Assembly: GCF_014652695.1 (NCBI RefSeq)
Contig: NZ_BMZH01000011.1
Location: 1 to 64,000 of the forward strand
Reading direction: 5' to 3'
DNA: 64,000 bases
DNA from: Algimonas arctica
Lineage (GTDB): Bacteria > Pseudomonadota > Alphaproteobacteria > Caulobacterales > Maricaulaceae
Made by a program: the position numbers and the translations under genes. Of this stretch, positions 34,037-42,992 are shown in pieces; within the stretch, counting starts at the first letter, position 1; each line of letters begins with the position of its first letter. The notes under the pieces were generated by a model. The model was not told the origin of the DNA. It ran no database searches and saw only the letters and a list, made by a program, of their open reading frames with translations.

Positions 34037-35635
34037 TTGTTTGAAGCTTTAGGTGATAGACTAACCGGCGTCTTTGACACGCTGACGGGCCGTGGCGCGC
34101 TAAGCGAGCGGGACGTGGATGCTGCCATGCGCGAAATTCGCAAGGCGCTGCTCGAAGCAGACGTCGCCTTGCCTGTCGTCAAAGACTTTGTCGCCAAAGT
34201 CCGGACCGAAACTGTTGGCGAAAAAGTCATCCGCGCCGTTAAGCCGGGCCAACAAGTCGTCAAAATTGTTAATGACGCGCTGATCCAAATGCTGGGCGGC
34301 ACCTTGTCCGACGACGATGCCGATATGGCCGCCGTCCGCAAGTCCGCCGAATTGAACCTCAACGCTAAACCGCCCGTCGTCATCTTAATGGCTGGTCTGC
34401 AAGGCTCTGGTAAAACGACCACGACTGGTAAGTTGGCGCTGTTCCTCAAAGACCGCGCCAAGAAAAAGGTCATGCTGGCGTCGCTCGACACCAACCGTCC
34501 GGCGGCGATGGAACAGCTCGGCATGCTGGCGGAAAAATCCGGCGCGGGCTTCTTACCCATCATTAAAGACCAAAGCCCGACCGAGATTACAACGCGCGCG
34601 CTCAAAGAAGCAGCCAAGGGCGGCTATGACGTGCTGTTCCTCGATACGGCGGGCCGGACCACGATCAACGAAGAATTGATGGCCGATGTCATCGCGGTCG
34701 CGCGGATTGCGAAGCCGACAGAAACGCTGCTCGTCGCGGATGCGTTGACGGGCCAAGATGCGGTTGAGACGGCGCGGCGCTTTAACGACGCCTTGCCGCT
34801 GACGGGTCTCGTCCTCACTCGGATTGACGGCGATGGGCGCGGCGGGGCGGCGCTCTCCATGAAGGCCGTCACCGGCCTACCGATCAAATTCCTCGGTACG
34901 GGCGAAAAACTCGATGGGCTGGAAGCGTTTGACGCGGAACGGCTGGCGGGCCGCATTTTGGGCCAAGGCGATGTTGTCGCGCTGGTTGAAAAAGCAACCG
35001 CGCTGATCGACGAAAAAGAAGCGGCTATCGCTGCAGAGCGCATGTCCAAGGGTCAGTTTGATCTGAATGACCTCGCCAATCAGCTCGGACAAATGTCCAA
35101 GCTCGGCGGCATGGGCGGGATCATGAAGCTTATGCCCGGCATGGGTAAGATGAAGAAGCAACTCGATGCGGCGGGTGGCATGGATGATAAGCTCCTTGTC
35201 CGCCAACGCGCGATCATCATGTCGATGACCCAGTGGGAACGCAAAAACCCGAAATTGATTAAAGCCTCGCGTAAAAAACGCATCGCGGCGGGGTCCGGCA
35301 TGGACGTCTCCGAGGTCAATAAACTCCTTAAAATGCATCGCCAAATGTCCGACATGATGAAGAAAATGGGCAAGGGTGGCATGGCCGGAATGGCGGCGCA
35401 AATGGCGGGAATGCCCGGCATGCCGAAAGGCATGATGAAGGGTATGGGCGGTAAAGGTGGCGGCATGCCAGACCTTGCTGGCATGGACCCGGCCGAGCTT
35501 GAAGAGCTCAAGAAACAAATGGGATCAGGCGGTTTGCCAGGTCTCGGTAAATTACCGGGATTGGGCGGCGCAAAGCTGCCGGGTCTTGGTGGCGGCTTCC
35601 CCGGTTTGGGCGGCGGACCGAAATTCAAAAAATAA
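34037..35635 (+). CDS. ffh: Signal recognition particle protein Ffh (SRP54)
   Basis: A 532-aa GTPase that binds 4.5S RNA and signal sequences and delivers ribosomes to FtsY. The N-domain (F-E-A-L-G-D-R-L-T), G-domain with G-L-Q-G-S-G-K-T-T-T and D-T-A-G-R, and the methionine-rich M-domain are seen. The C-terminus carries an unusually long Gly/Met/Pro-rich tail (about residues 440-532). It starts at TTG 34037, with AGGTGA 3 bases ahead. rpsP follows 49 bases downstream. Confidence 0.95.
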   Translation: MFEALGDRLTGVFDTLTGRGALSERDVDAAMREIRKALLEADVALPVVKDFVAKVRTETVGEKVIRAVKPGQQVVKIVNDALIQMLGGTLSDDDADMAAVRKSAELNLNAKPPVVILMAGLQGSGKTTTTGKLALFLKDRAKKKVMLASLDTNRPAAMEQLGMLAEKSGAGFLPIIKDQSPTEITTRALKEAAKGGYDVLFLDTAGRTTINEELMADVIAVARIAKPTETLLVADALTGQDAVETARRFNDALPLTGLVLTRIDGDGRGGAALSMKAVTGLPIKFLGTGEKLDGLEAFDAERLAGRILGQGDVVALVEKATALIDEKEAAIAAERMSKGQFDLNDLANQLGQMSKLGGMGGIMKLMPGMGKMKKQLDAAGGMDDKLLVRQRAIIMSMTQWERKNPKLIKASRKKRIAAGSGMDVSEVNKLLKMHRQMSDMMKKMGKGGMAGMAAQMAGMPGMPKGMMKGMGGKGGGMPDLAGMDPAELEELKKQMGSGGLPGLGKLPGLGGAKLPGLGGGFPGLGGGPKFKK

Positions 35636-35684
35636 TCGAAATCAATTCACTTAATTCAACAGACCAAACTCAAGGAAAACTCTC

Positions 35685-36206
35685 ATGGCTCTGAAACTTC
35701 GTCTCGCGCGTCACGGCGCAAAAAAGCGTCCTTATTACCGTATCGTTGTCGCTGACTCGCGCTCCCCGCGTGATGGCCGCTTCATCGAAATCGTTGGCCG
35801 CTATAACCCTATGTTGGCGAAAGACAGCGAAGATCGCGTACAGCTGGACGTCGATCGGATCAAAGAATGGCTCGGCAAGGGCGCACGCCCAACAGACCGT
35901 GTTGCTCGCTTCCTCGGCGCCGCAGGCCTGTGGGAATGGAAAAACGGCAATAACCCTGAAAAAGGCAAGCCTGGTACCAAAGCGCTAGAGCGTATCGAAG
36001 ACAAAAAAGACAAAGCCGAAGCGCGCGCCGAAGCTGAAAAAGAAGCCAAAGAAGCGGCTGCCGAAGCGAAAAAAGCGGCTGCGGAAGCGGCTAAAGAAGC
36101 TGCCGCTGCTGCAAAAGCCGCTGAAGCTGAAGCGGCTGCGGCCCCGAAAGAAGACGCGCCTGCAGAAGACGCGCCTAAGACTGAAGAGCCTAAGGCTGAA
36201 GAATAG
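35685..36206 (+). CDS. rpsP: Ribosomal protein bS16 with long acidic/alanine-rich tail
   Basis: A 173-aa small-subunit protein. The first 80 residues ([25 protein letters not shown]) are the S16 core. The remaining 90 residues are nearly all Ala, Glu, Lys and Asp in a helical pattern, about doubling the usual length; C-terminal extensions of this kind are typical of alphaproteobacteria. The usual rimM-trmD-rplS do not follow; a terminator does. Confidence 0.95.
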   Translation: MALKLRLARHGAKKRPYYRIVVADSRSPRDGRFIEIVGRYNPMLAKDSEDRVQLDVDRIKEWLGKGARPTDRVARFLGAAGLWEWKNGNNPEKGKPGTKALERIEDKKDKAEARAEAEKEAKEAAAEAKKAAAEAAKEAAAAAKAAEAEAAAAPKEDAPAEDAPKTEEPKAEE

Positions 36207-36232
36207 TCGACTTTTCGTCGACCCCGAATTGA

Positions 36233-36265
36233 GAAAGGCCGCTCTTCGGAGCGGCCTTTCTTTAT
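36233..36265 (+). terminator. Rho-independent terminator after rpsP
   Basis: AAAGGCCGCTC and GAGCGGCCTTT make an 11-bp stem around TTCG. The following bases (CTTTAT) hold a weak T-run. Confidence 0.85.
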
Positions 36266-36312
36266 GGTGTTAGTGCGTTGTGAGCCCAATGATGGGGCCG
36301 GGTATTAGCGCC

Positions 36313-36969
36313 TTAAAAAAACGTCACGCCCTGATCCAGCGCCACCCGGTCCGTCCGGCACATATTGGACGGATGATCATCGACGTAACCAAAGCTCATC
36401 CCGAACAGGATGCCGCGCGATTCCGGAATATTCAGTAGCTCTTTGACTGGGCCCGGGAACTGTCCCAGCGCGCCCTGCATACAGGACTGGATACCGTTTT
36501 CTTCCAGCAGCAGGCTGAGTGTCTGGGCGTAAATGCCCATATCGACCGCGCCCATGATGCCGAGATACTTTTCCATCGTGAAGAACACCCCGTGTGGCGC
36601 GCCGAAAAACTGCCAGTTGCGACCCATCGCCTGCATCCGGGCGGGCTTGTCTTCGCGGGCAATGCCCATCGCGCCGTAAAGCGCCATAGCGGAGCCCCAT
36701 TGGCGATCTTTATGCTCATCTTGATATTTGACGTTCCACGCAAATTCCGGCGACGGCGGCTTACCGCTCATCACTTCGGCTAACATCGCGTTTGACACTT
36801 TGTCTTTCATCTCACCCGAGACGACCATGACTTGCCACGGCTGTGTGTTGCAATTGGAGGCGGCTTTCAGGCTTTGCTCGAAAATACGATTGAGCAAATC
36901 TTGCGGCACCGGATCGGGTTTAAACCCACGGGCGGAATAACGGGAATCGAGGAGTGTTGCTATTGTCAT
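36313..36969 (-). CDS. Nitroreductase family protein
   Basis: A 218-aa FMN-binding oxidoreductase. The N-terminal S-R-Y-S-A-R-G-F, the C-N-T-Q-P-W-Q-V segment that holds FMN and the late G-M-S-F-G-Y motif identify the family. Such enzymes reduce nitroaromatics, quinones or enones with NAD(P)H; the substrate is not predictable. It converges with rpsP. Confidence 0.88.
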   Translation of the reverse strand: MTIATLLDSRYSARGFKPDPVPQDLLNRIFEQSLKAASNCNTQPWQVMVVSGEMKDKVSNAMLAEVMSGKPPSPEFAWNVKYQDEHKDRQWGSAMALYGAMGIAREDKPARMQAMGRNWQFFGAPHGVFFTMEKYLGIMGAVDMGIYAQTLSLLLEENGIQSCMQGALGQFPGPVKELLNIPESRGILFGMSFGYVDDHPSNMCRTDRVALDQGVTFF

Positions 36970-37075
36970 GCAAAAGGCCTTAGCGCGCGGATAAGCGTGA
37001 CGCCAAGACCTCTTGCGGTTCCATCAGGAATGTATCGGGAATGTGCTCTGCGTCAAAACGTTTGTCGGATTGCGC

Positions 37076-37540
37076 CTAGCTCTGCGCCCACGCTACCATC
37101 TGTTCTAGCGCGCCAATCATCTGCGCTTTTGATTGACCGAACTCGGCTTCACTCTTGGCACCAAGGGCGCAGTTATTCACGATGATGACGTGATCCATAT
37201 AGAGCTTATTTTTATCCATCGTTGAGGTGTGAAAGCCTTGGCGCATGGCGGCCAGGGTGGTGGCGGTCAATTCGTCCATCTTCTCTTTCGTGTAGCCGAA
37301 CGCTTTGCCCTGCTGATAGTTCTGGGCCATTCCGGCTTCGGCCAGTTTTGCCTGCGCGTTGGAATATTTGGTCAAGGCGTCAACCACGACCGCGCGTTGC
37401 GGGCCTTTGGTACGCGTGTCGCGTTTGATCGTATCCGCGGACAATTCACTCCACAGCGCGCAATTAGCGGGTTTCTCTTGGGCAAGCGCGGGTGTTGCGA
37501 ACGCGACTGTCGCCGCAAGGATAAGAAGAACGCGTTTCAT
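37076..37540 (-). CDS. Small exported protein, unknown function
   Basis: A 154-aa protein with a clear signal peptide (M-K-R-V-L-L-I-L-A-A-T ... A-L-A-Q). The mature part is a helical domain with a cysteine near each end (N-C-A-L-W and N-N-C-A-L-G), likely to form one disulfide. AGGA precedes the ATG at 37540; the frame is open further upstream without a signal peptide. No family is recognised. Confidence 0.6.
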   Translation of the reverse strand: MKRVLLILAATVAFATPALAQEKPANCALWSELSADTIKRDTRTKGPQRAVVVDALTKYSNAQAKLAEAGMAQNYQQGKAFGYTKEKMDELTATTLAAMRQGFHTSTMDKNKLYMDHVIIVNNCALGAKSEAEFGQSKAQMIGALEQMVAWAQS

Positions 37541-37601
37541 GGGAAGTCCTTTGGAAAGTGTCGGGTGGTCAGTATCATGGACATAAGAAGACCGGAATAT
37601 C

Positions 37602-38993
37602 TCAACCGGATTTTTCGTGGATCCACAGATGTTGGGCGGCGCTAAGGCCATGATAAGTCGGTTGATCAATGCTCAATCGTTCGAGCACGGACAGGCGTAA
37701 ATGATTAAATAGCGCCGGCGTTCGCCAATCGAGCGACCCATCTGCCAAGCCATCGCAGAGCCCATCCGGCTTTAGTCGGAGCGCTTTTAAACGGTCACGG
37801 CGTGCAAACGCAAAGTCGCGGCCCATTTGTGCTTCGCGCGATAATTGTGCAATCAAGTTGGCCGCAATGCGCGATTGGAACCGGTCGCGACCAGAGGCTT
37901 TGGGGGTGACTTCGGAGTCGTTCCACTCCGACAGGGCGGTGATCATCTCGGTCAAACTAGTTTGTCCGGTTTGCGTCGCGCGGGCGGGGATCGACAGGGG
38001 CGCAAGCCTGTCAGCTGCGAGCGCTTCAATACCCGCGAGTAAGAGCAGAAGGTCGATTTCAACCTCGCTAATGCGGCGGCCAATCGCGGCGCGCTCAATC
38101 GACCGTTCGGTGCCGTCACGCCAATCCCCCAGCATCGTCATACAGGCCGAGCCCCAGAACAAGGTTGTCAGCACGCGCCAGAATTGAAAGCGCGCATGAT
38201 CGACAGTCCGTCCGGACGCGCTCTCGTACGCGTTGATAAAGGGAGCGATCTCACCAATGCCGCCGACGGGCTTGTCACGGCGTCCAAACCGCCAGCTCGG
38301 CGCGCAAATATAGGCTAAGTCCTGATGCGGATCGCCCAAATGCGCGATTTCCCAATCCAGTACGGCGGTCAGTCCGTGTTCGTCGATGAGCAAATTACCC
38401 ATGCGAAAATCGCCATGCACCAGCACTGGCGGATCGTAGGCGGGCGGGCAATTTTCGCGCAGCCACCGGAACGCGAGCTCATAGACCGGGCGGCGCTCCC
38501 CGATGGCGGCGTAGGCGGTGTGATAACTGTCGATCAAGTCTGCCGCCCCCGCCGTCGGCACATCCGCAGGCAAGGCGTCCAGAGAAATAGCGTGGATCGC
38601 GGCCATCTCTTGAGCCAAACGGTCTGGTAGCGCGGCAAGAACGGGGGCCATGCCGTCCATTTTAAACAGGCGGGGCGGCAAGGCTTCGCCGGGCAGGCGC
38701 GCCATCACATAGGCTGCGCCAATGGGGCTATCCGGCGCAAAAATGTGGCGAACTTCGGGGGCTGTGACGCCGTTGTTGCGCGCCGTTTCAATGAGCGCGG
38801 CTTCAGTCGAAAGCGCAATCCCACCGATCCCCGTGTTCGTCTCTGCGCCTCCCGGCGCACGGCGCAGGATCAACGCCGCATCCCCCGCATTGAACGCCCA
38901 GCTCTCCATTGACGCGCCCGCCGTGAGGCGGTGGAGGTTGGTGATCGGCGCGTTCAGGGCGGAGGAGAGTGCGCTGGCAATGGAGTCGGTCAT
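37602..38993 (-). CDS. Phosphotransferase (APH-like) fused to a DUF6285-type domain
   Basis: A 463-aa protein. Residues 1-340 are an aminoglycoside-phosphotransferase-like kinase with V-H-G-D-F-R-M-G-N and D-W-E-I-A-H-L-G-D-P catalytic and metal motifs. The last 120 residues match what I know as DUF6285, a domain usually encoded as a separate gene beside such kinases. The kinases are relatives of the N-terminal domain of ACAD10/ACAD11 and of LvaA, which phosphorylate 4-hydroxyacyl-CoAs during degradation. The surrounding CoA genes fit a role of that kind, but the substrate is inferred. Start: ATG 38993 (M-T-D-S-I-A). Confidence 0.8.
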   Translation of the reverse strand: MTDSIASALSSALNAPITNLHRLTAGASMESWAFNAGDAALILRRAPGGAETNTGIGGIALSTEAALIETARNNGVTAPEVRHIFAPDSPIGAAYVMARLPGEALPPRLFKMDGMAPVLAALPDRLAQEMAAIHAISLDALPADVPTAGAADLIDSYHTAYAAIGERRPVYELAFRWLRENCPPAYDPPVLVHGDFRMGNLLIDEHGLTAVLDWEIAHLGDPHQDLAYICAPSWRFGRRDKPVGGIGEIAPFINAYESASGRTVDHARFQFWRVLTTLFWGSACMTMLGDWRDGTERSIERAAIGRRISEVEIDLLLLLAGIEALAADRLAPLSIPARATQTGQTSLTEMITALSEWNDSEVTPKASGRDRFQSRIAANLIAQLSREAQMGRDFAFARRDRLKALRLKPDGLCDGLADGSLDWRTPALFNHLRLSVLERLSIDQPTYHGLSAAQHLWIHEKSG

Positions 38994-39064
38994 AGGTCTC
39001 ACTTCACCTCACATTAATTGCGCAACATTTGGTCCGCCCGCGTGCCTCGCGGCCGGCCATTATT

Positions 39065-39081
39065 TTCGATTATTAATCGAA
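39065..39081. promoter_or_regulatory. 17-bp perfect palindrome (possible operator)
   Basis: TTCGATTA and TAATCGAA flank one central T. It lies about 70 bases upstream of the kinase-DUF6285 gene and just after the enoyl-CoA hydratase gene. The shape is suited to a dimeric regulator such as a TetR-type protein, or to a weak terminator; no T-run follows. Confidence 0.4.
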
Positions 39082-39107
39082 GATTTCGACGCGATGCGAC
39101 GACCCAC

Positions 39108-39890
39108 TCACCGGCCTTTAAATTCGGCTTTCCGTTTTTGCACAAAGGCCATGATGCCTTCTTTTGAATCTTCTGAATTCGCGACTCTCATTTGATATTC
39201 GGATTCCAAACGCGCCGTTTGCTCTTGGCTCGACGTCGCCGCCTCGCGCATAATTTTTTTCAGATAGCGCAGCGAGAGCGGGGCTTTTTCAGCGAGGCTA
39301 TGCGCCCAGGTGACGGCCTCCATCCGCAAGTCAGCCGCCGGCACGACTTTATTGACCATGCCCATGTCGAGACAGGTTTGCGCATCTAGTCGGGTGCCTT
39401 CGGCCATTGCGGCGAAGGCGCGTTTATAGCCGAGGTGGTGGAGATAGAACCAGCTCGCGCCGCCATCCGGGACAAGACCAATGCCGATGAAAGGCGAAAA
39501 CACGGTGGCGTCATCGGCCATCACGGCGAGGTCTGACCCGAGCGCGAGGCCGAGCGCCACGCCGCCGGCAAAGCCGTTAATCGCGGCGATATAGATCTTG
39601 TCAGACTTGGCCACGCCGTCGACGAGGGGTTTGTAATCCCGGATTGAATTATCAAAAAGGCCGTTCTCGGGAGTGCCGCCGAGGCCCTCTTTGAGGTCGG
39701 TTCCAGAGGAAAAGGCGCGGCCTGATCCTGTGAGGACGACAATACGGACATTATCGTCTTTTTCGGCTTTTTCTTGTGCCGCTAGCATCGCGCCGCGCAG
39801 GGCCTTGTTCATGGCGTTCATCGCTTCGGGACGGTTCAGTGTAATGATGGCGACGTGGCCGTCAGTTTCATATTGGACGAGATCAGACAT
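39108..39890 (-). CDS. Enoyl-CoA hydratase/isomerase family protein
   Basis: A 260-aa crotonase-fold enzyme. The oxyanion-hole strand S-S-G-T-D-L-K-E and the G-F-A-G-G-V-A-L-G helix start are conserved. Only one of the usual two catalytic glutamates is plausibly placed, so an isomerase or other crotonase reaction is possible. Three bases separate it from the upstream CaiB/BaiF gene, so they are one operon. Confidence 0.88.
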   Translation of the reverse strand: MSDLVQYETDGHVAIITLNRPEAMNAMNKALRGAMLAAQEKAEKDDNVRIVVLTGSGRAFSSGTDLKEGLGGTPENGLFDNSIRDYKPLVDGVAKSDKIYIAAINGFAGGVALGLALGSDLAVMADDATVFSPFIGIGLVPDGGASWFYLHHLGYKRAFAAMAEGTRLDAQTCLDMGMVNKVVPAADLRMEAVTWAHSLAEKAPLSLRYLKKIMREAATSSQEQTARLESEYQMRVANSEDSKEGIMAFVQKRKAEFKGR

Positions 39891-39893
39891 TAT

Positions 39894-41018
39894 TTACTCC
39901 GTAAGAATTTTAGCGGCGATGAGCGAGGCGACTTTCGCGGCGTCATACCCGAGCATGGTGGTGATGTCTGCGCGCGCGCCATTGATCGCGGGGAGAACTG
40001 GGTCGGCCATAGCGTAATCATTACCAAACACCGGGGCCGGGCGCGAATGCACAAATGGACCATGTTGTTTTAGACCGCCGCGTGCGCGGTTCTGCGGGTG
40101 ATCCGCCGCTTCGATATAGTCGAGCACGGGCGACGTGCAGGCGTCAGTGCCATCGAAGATCGCGGCCCACTCATCGCGCGTTTTGGTTTTGAAGACCGCC
40201 TCTAACTTGGTGTGTTGGGCCGCGTGTTCGCGCTTATCCATTTGCCCGCCAAAGTCAGCCGGATCGACCTCAATGAGGCGGAGGAACTCGGCGAAAAATT
40301 GCGGTTCGATACAGCCGACGGCCATGAATTTTTCATCCGACGTTTCGTAACAGCGGTAAAACGGCATACCGCCATCCAGCAGATTGGCTTCGCGTTCGGG
40401 TTTCCATTGGCCAAGGCCCGCGAGCGAATGGAACATGCTCATCATACTATTGACCCCGTCGATCATCGCGGCGTCGATGACTTCGCCTTTGCCCGTCCGT
40501 TCGGCTTGTAAAAGCGCGGCCAGCATCCCCATGACGAGGAACATCGTGCCGCCGCCATAATCGCCGATCAGGTTAAGCGGCGGTGTCGGGGGTTCACCCT
40601 TTTTGCCCATCGCGCCCAAGGCGCCTGTGATCGAAATATAATTGAGATCATGTCCGGCTGTCTTGGCCCAAGGTCCCGTCTGTCCCCAGCCCGTCATCCG
40701 GCCATAGACCAGCTTGGCGTTGACCGCGTGACAGGCGTCCGGCCCGATCCCCAACCGCTCGACAACGCCGGGGCGCAAGCCCTCAATGAGGGCGTCGGAT
40801 GTGGCGACAAGGTCCAAGAGGACTTGCGCGCCTTCGGGTTTGCGGAGGTCAATCGTGATCGAGGTCTTGCCGCGATCATGCACGGTCGGTATCGCAAAAC
40901 CCGGACGGTTAATGAGGATCACCTCTGCGCCCATATCGGAGAGTAGCATACCCGCGTAGGGGCCGGGGCCGATCCCCGCGAGTTCAATGATCCGATAGCC
41001 TGAAAGGGGTTTGCTCAT
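39894..41018 (-). CDS. CaiB/BaiF-type CoA transferase / acyl-CoA racemase
   Basis: A 374-aa family III enzyme. It resembles alpha-methylacyl-CoA racemase: N-terminal G-I-G-P-G-P-Y-A-G-M, a L-R-K-P-E-G-A-Q-V-L strand, and the catalytic Asp in I-G-D-Y-G-G-G. Family members either transfer CoA between acids or racemise 2-methylacyl-CoAs; the presence of G-D-Y-G-G-G favours racemase-type activity. It is probably the first gene of the minus-strand operon with the hydratase. Confidence 0.82.
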   Translation of the reverse strand: MSKPLSGYRIIELAGIGPGPYAGMLLSDMGAEVILINRPGFAIPTVHDRGKTSITIDLRKPEGAQVLLDLVATSDALIEGLRPGVVERLGIGPDACHAVNAKLVYGRMTGWGQTGPWAKTAGHDLNYISITGALGAMGKKGEPPTPPLNLIGDYGGGTMFLVMGMLAALLQAERTGKGEVIDAAMIDGVNSMMSMFHSLAGLGQWKPEREANLLDGGMPFYRCYETSDEKFMAVGCIEPQFFAEFLRLIEVDPADFGGQMDKREHAAQHTKLEAVFKTKTRDEWAAIFDGTDACTSPVLDYIEAADHPQNRARGGLKQHGPFVHSRPAPVFGNDYAMADPVLPAINGARADITTMLGYDAAKVASLIAAKILTE

Positions 41019-41099
41019 GGAGCCATTGTGGCGGAAGCGGGCGTGAGCGGCAAGCCGGGGGGGGAGGCTTATCGGGGGTGTGATGCTTGGAGCGTTTCA

Positions 41100-41123
41100 A
41101 TTTTCGATCCAGCTTTCGAAAAT
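41100..41123. other. 8-bp inverted repeat between CaiB and kinase genes
   Basis: ATTTTCGA and TCGAAAAT surround an 8-base loop, upstream of the CaiB/BaiF start. It resembles the other TTCGA...TCGAA palindrome at 39065, with one base more in the centre, so a shared regulator is possible. Confidence 0.35.
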
Positions 41124-41133
41124 AGCGGAAAGC

Positions 41134-41152
41134 CGAACGGTTACACCGTTCG
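41134..41152 (-). terminator. Hairpin after the APH-like kinase gene
   Basis: CGAACGG and CCGTTCG make a 7-bp stem with a TTACA loop, just downstream of the minus-strand kinase gene. There is only a short CTTT tail, so efficiency is uncertain. Confidence 0.4.
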
Positions 41153-41160
41153 TTACCGAT

Positions 41161-42207
41161 TTACGCCGCGGTCATCCGTGCGGCCCGATCAAACAAGGCG
41201 ATTGTGGCCGCGTGTAACCGCTCGCCCACAGCTTTCGGCGCGCGTCCGGCGAGGCTGCGCGCATAGGTGCCTTCGAGCAATATGCCGAGTTTGTAGCAGG
41301 CCAAAACGCCAAACCACGTCGCGCTATCCAGCGATCGGCTTGTCCGTTGCCCATAATGAGCGATCAGTGTGTCGATATCGGGAAAGCCGTCCCACGGGGT
41401 GATCTCCATTCCGACCGTGTCGCGACCGAGTGGGTCAGGCCATGTCGCGATGATCCAACCCAAGTCTAAACGGGGGTCGCCCATCGTCGCGAGCTCCCAA
41501 TCGATCAGCGCCGCCAGTTCGCCGCTCTGATGCTCAAACATCGTATTGGCGAGGTGGCAGTCCCCGTGAATAAGTCCGGGGCGGTAATCCGTCGGGCGAT
41601 TGCGCTCAAGCCAGTCGGCCACACGGTCTACGCCGCAAGCGAGACCGGGCCACGCGTCCACACGGGAGTAGCCCTCGAGTTGCGCCTGCCAGCGCCCAAC
41701 TTGGCGTTCGAGAAAGCCGTCGGGTTGACCGAAATTTGGAAGTTCAGCATTGACTTCGGCTAACGCGGCCAGACTTTCCACATAAGACAGCCCCATGCGG
41801 GAGCGCACCGTGGGGTCGCTGGCGTGAAAGGCGGGGAGGCCTTCGCTCGGATTAAAGCCGTCGATAGGCTCCATGAGGAGGAACGCATACCCCAACTGGT
41901 TCTCATCGGGTTCGCTCGCGATGAGTCCGGGATGAGGCACCGATGTGCCCTGTAACGCGCCCAGAACCCGCGCTTCGCGGCGCATCACGTCGTGGCTTTC
42001 TTTGCGGGGCGTCGGCGGTGGACGGCGGAAGATATAATCGCGACCGCCGCGCGTGAGGCGTAATAAGATATTTTGCGTCCCGCCTGTGAGCGGCGTCACC
42101 GCCGTAAACGCGCCATACCCAAGGTGCTGGTGATCCATCCAATCGATCAGCGCTCCGAGATCGACAAACGGTTTCAATTCATCTGGCAATTGGAGCGGTT
42201 GGCCCAT
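41161..42207 (-). CDS. Phosphotransferase family protein (ACAD10/11-type kinase domain)
   Basis: A 348-aa stand-alone APH-fold kinase. The catalytic H-G-D-C-H-L-A-N and D-W-E-L-A-T-M-G-D-P motifs are intact. Its closest known relatives are the kinase domains of ACAD10/ACAD11, which act on hydroxyacyl-CoAs, rather than antibiotic-modifying enzymes. It is a second, non-fused kinase within 4 kb. It diverges from the SDR gene by 31 bp. Confidence 0.8.
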   Translation of the reverse strand: MGQPLQLPDELKPFVDLGALIDWMDHQHLGYGAFTAVTPLTGGTQNILLRLTRGGRDYIFRRPPPTPRKESHDVMRREARVLGALQGTSVPHPGLIASEPDENQLGYAFLLMEPIDGFNPSEGLPAFHASDPTVRSRMGLSYVESLAALAEVNAELPNFGQPDGFLERQVGRWQAQLEGYSRVDAWPGLACGVDRVADWLERNRPTDYRPGLIHGDCHLANTMFEHQSGELAALIDWELATMGDPRLDLGWIIATWPDPLGRDTVGMEITPWDGFPDIDTLIAHYGQRTSRSLDSATWFGVLACYKLGILLEGTYARSLAGRAPKAVGERLHAATIALFDRAARMTAA

Positions 42208-42238
42208 AGATGTGTGTCTCGGGATTTAGGAACTCAGG

Positions 42239-42973
42239 ATGGATACAGACTTTAGCGGTCAAACCGTGCTTGTCATTGGCGGAAGCTCCGGCATCGGTAA
42301 TGGGATGGCGCAGGCTTTTGCGGCGCGTGGCGCGACTGTCCATGTTTGGGGCACGCGCAACGGCGTAGAAGATTATACGACCACCGCCGGGTCGAACCTG
42401 ACTGGTCTGATCTATTCGCAAGTCGATGTATCGGACCGCGCCGCGATTGACGCCTATGTGCCGACGTTTGAGACGCTCGATGTATTGATCTGCTGTCAGG
42501 GGATCGTGCGGTATGGGCGCGAAGAATTCACGCGTCCGGGCTGGGACGCGGTGATGGATGTAAACATCACGTCGGTCATGGATTGCGCCAATCGGTTTCA
42601 CGACATGCTCGCGAACAATAAGGGCAAAATCATCATCGTTAGCTCGGTCTCTGGCTATCAAAGTAATCGCGGAAATCCGGCCTATGCGGCCTCGAAAGCG
42701 GCGGCTGTGTCCTTGACGAAAAGCCTCGGCGAGGCGTGGGCGCGGGATAATATTCGGGTCAATGGCATCGCGCCGGGCTTGGTCGATACAAAATTGACCG
42801 CTGTGACGACCCAAAATGAAGAGCGGATGACAGCGGCCTTGCGCGCGATTCCGTTACGCCGCGCGGGAACACCGGATGAATTGGCGGGGGCCGCGATCTT
42901 TCTTGCCAGCCCGCTTTCGTCCTATGTGGTCGGCGAAACGATTATTGTTGATGGCGGGCTAACGCTCTCGTGA
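42239..42973 (+). CDS. SDR family oxidoreductase (FabG-like)
   Basis: A 244-aa NAD(P)-dependent dehydrogenase with the cofactor motif G-G-S-S-G-I-G-N-G and catalytic Y-A-A-S-K. The C-terminal D-G-G-L-T end is typical of FabG-like enzymes. Probably a 3-hydroxyacyl-CoA or related hydroxyl dehydrogenase, considering its neighbours. 5-FCL follows 19 bases downstream. Confidence 0.87.
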   Translation: MDTDFSGQTVLVIGGSSGIGNGMAQAFAARGATVHVWGTRNGVEDYTTTAGSNLTGLIYSQVDVSDRAAIDAYVPTFETLDVLICCQGIVRYGREEFTRPGWDAVMDVNITSVMDCANRFHDMLANNKGKIIIVSSVSGYQSNRGNPAYAASKAAAVSLTKSLGEAWARDNIRVNGIAPGLVDTKLTAVTTQNEERMTAALRAIPLRRAGTPDELAGAAIFLASPLSSYVVGETIIVDGGLTLS

Positions 42974-42992
42974 CACAGATAAGGATAAGAGC

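Noticed and set aside
33835-34617. 260-codon minus-strand frame overlapping ffh
   Set aside because: Antisense to the Ffh N-G domains; Ser/Ala-rich shadow without motifs.
34877-35518. His-rich minus-strand frame opposite ffh
   Set aside because: The histidines are the complement of ATG-rich Met codons in the M-domain.
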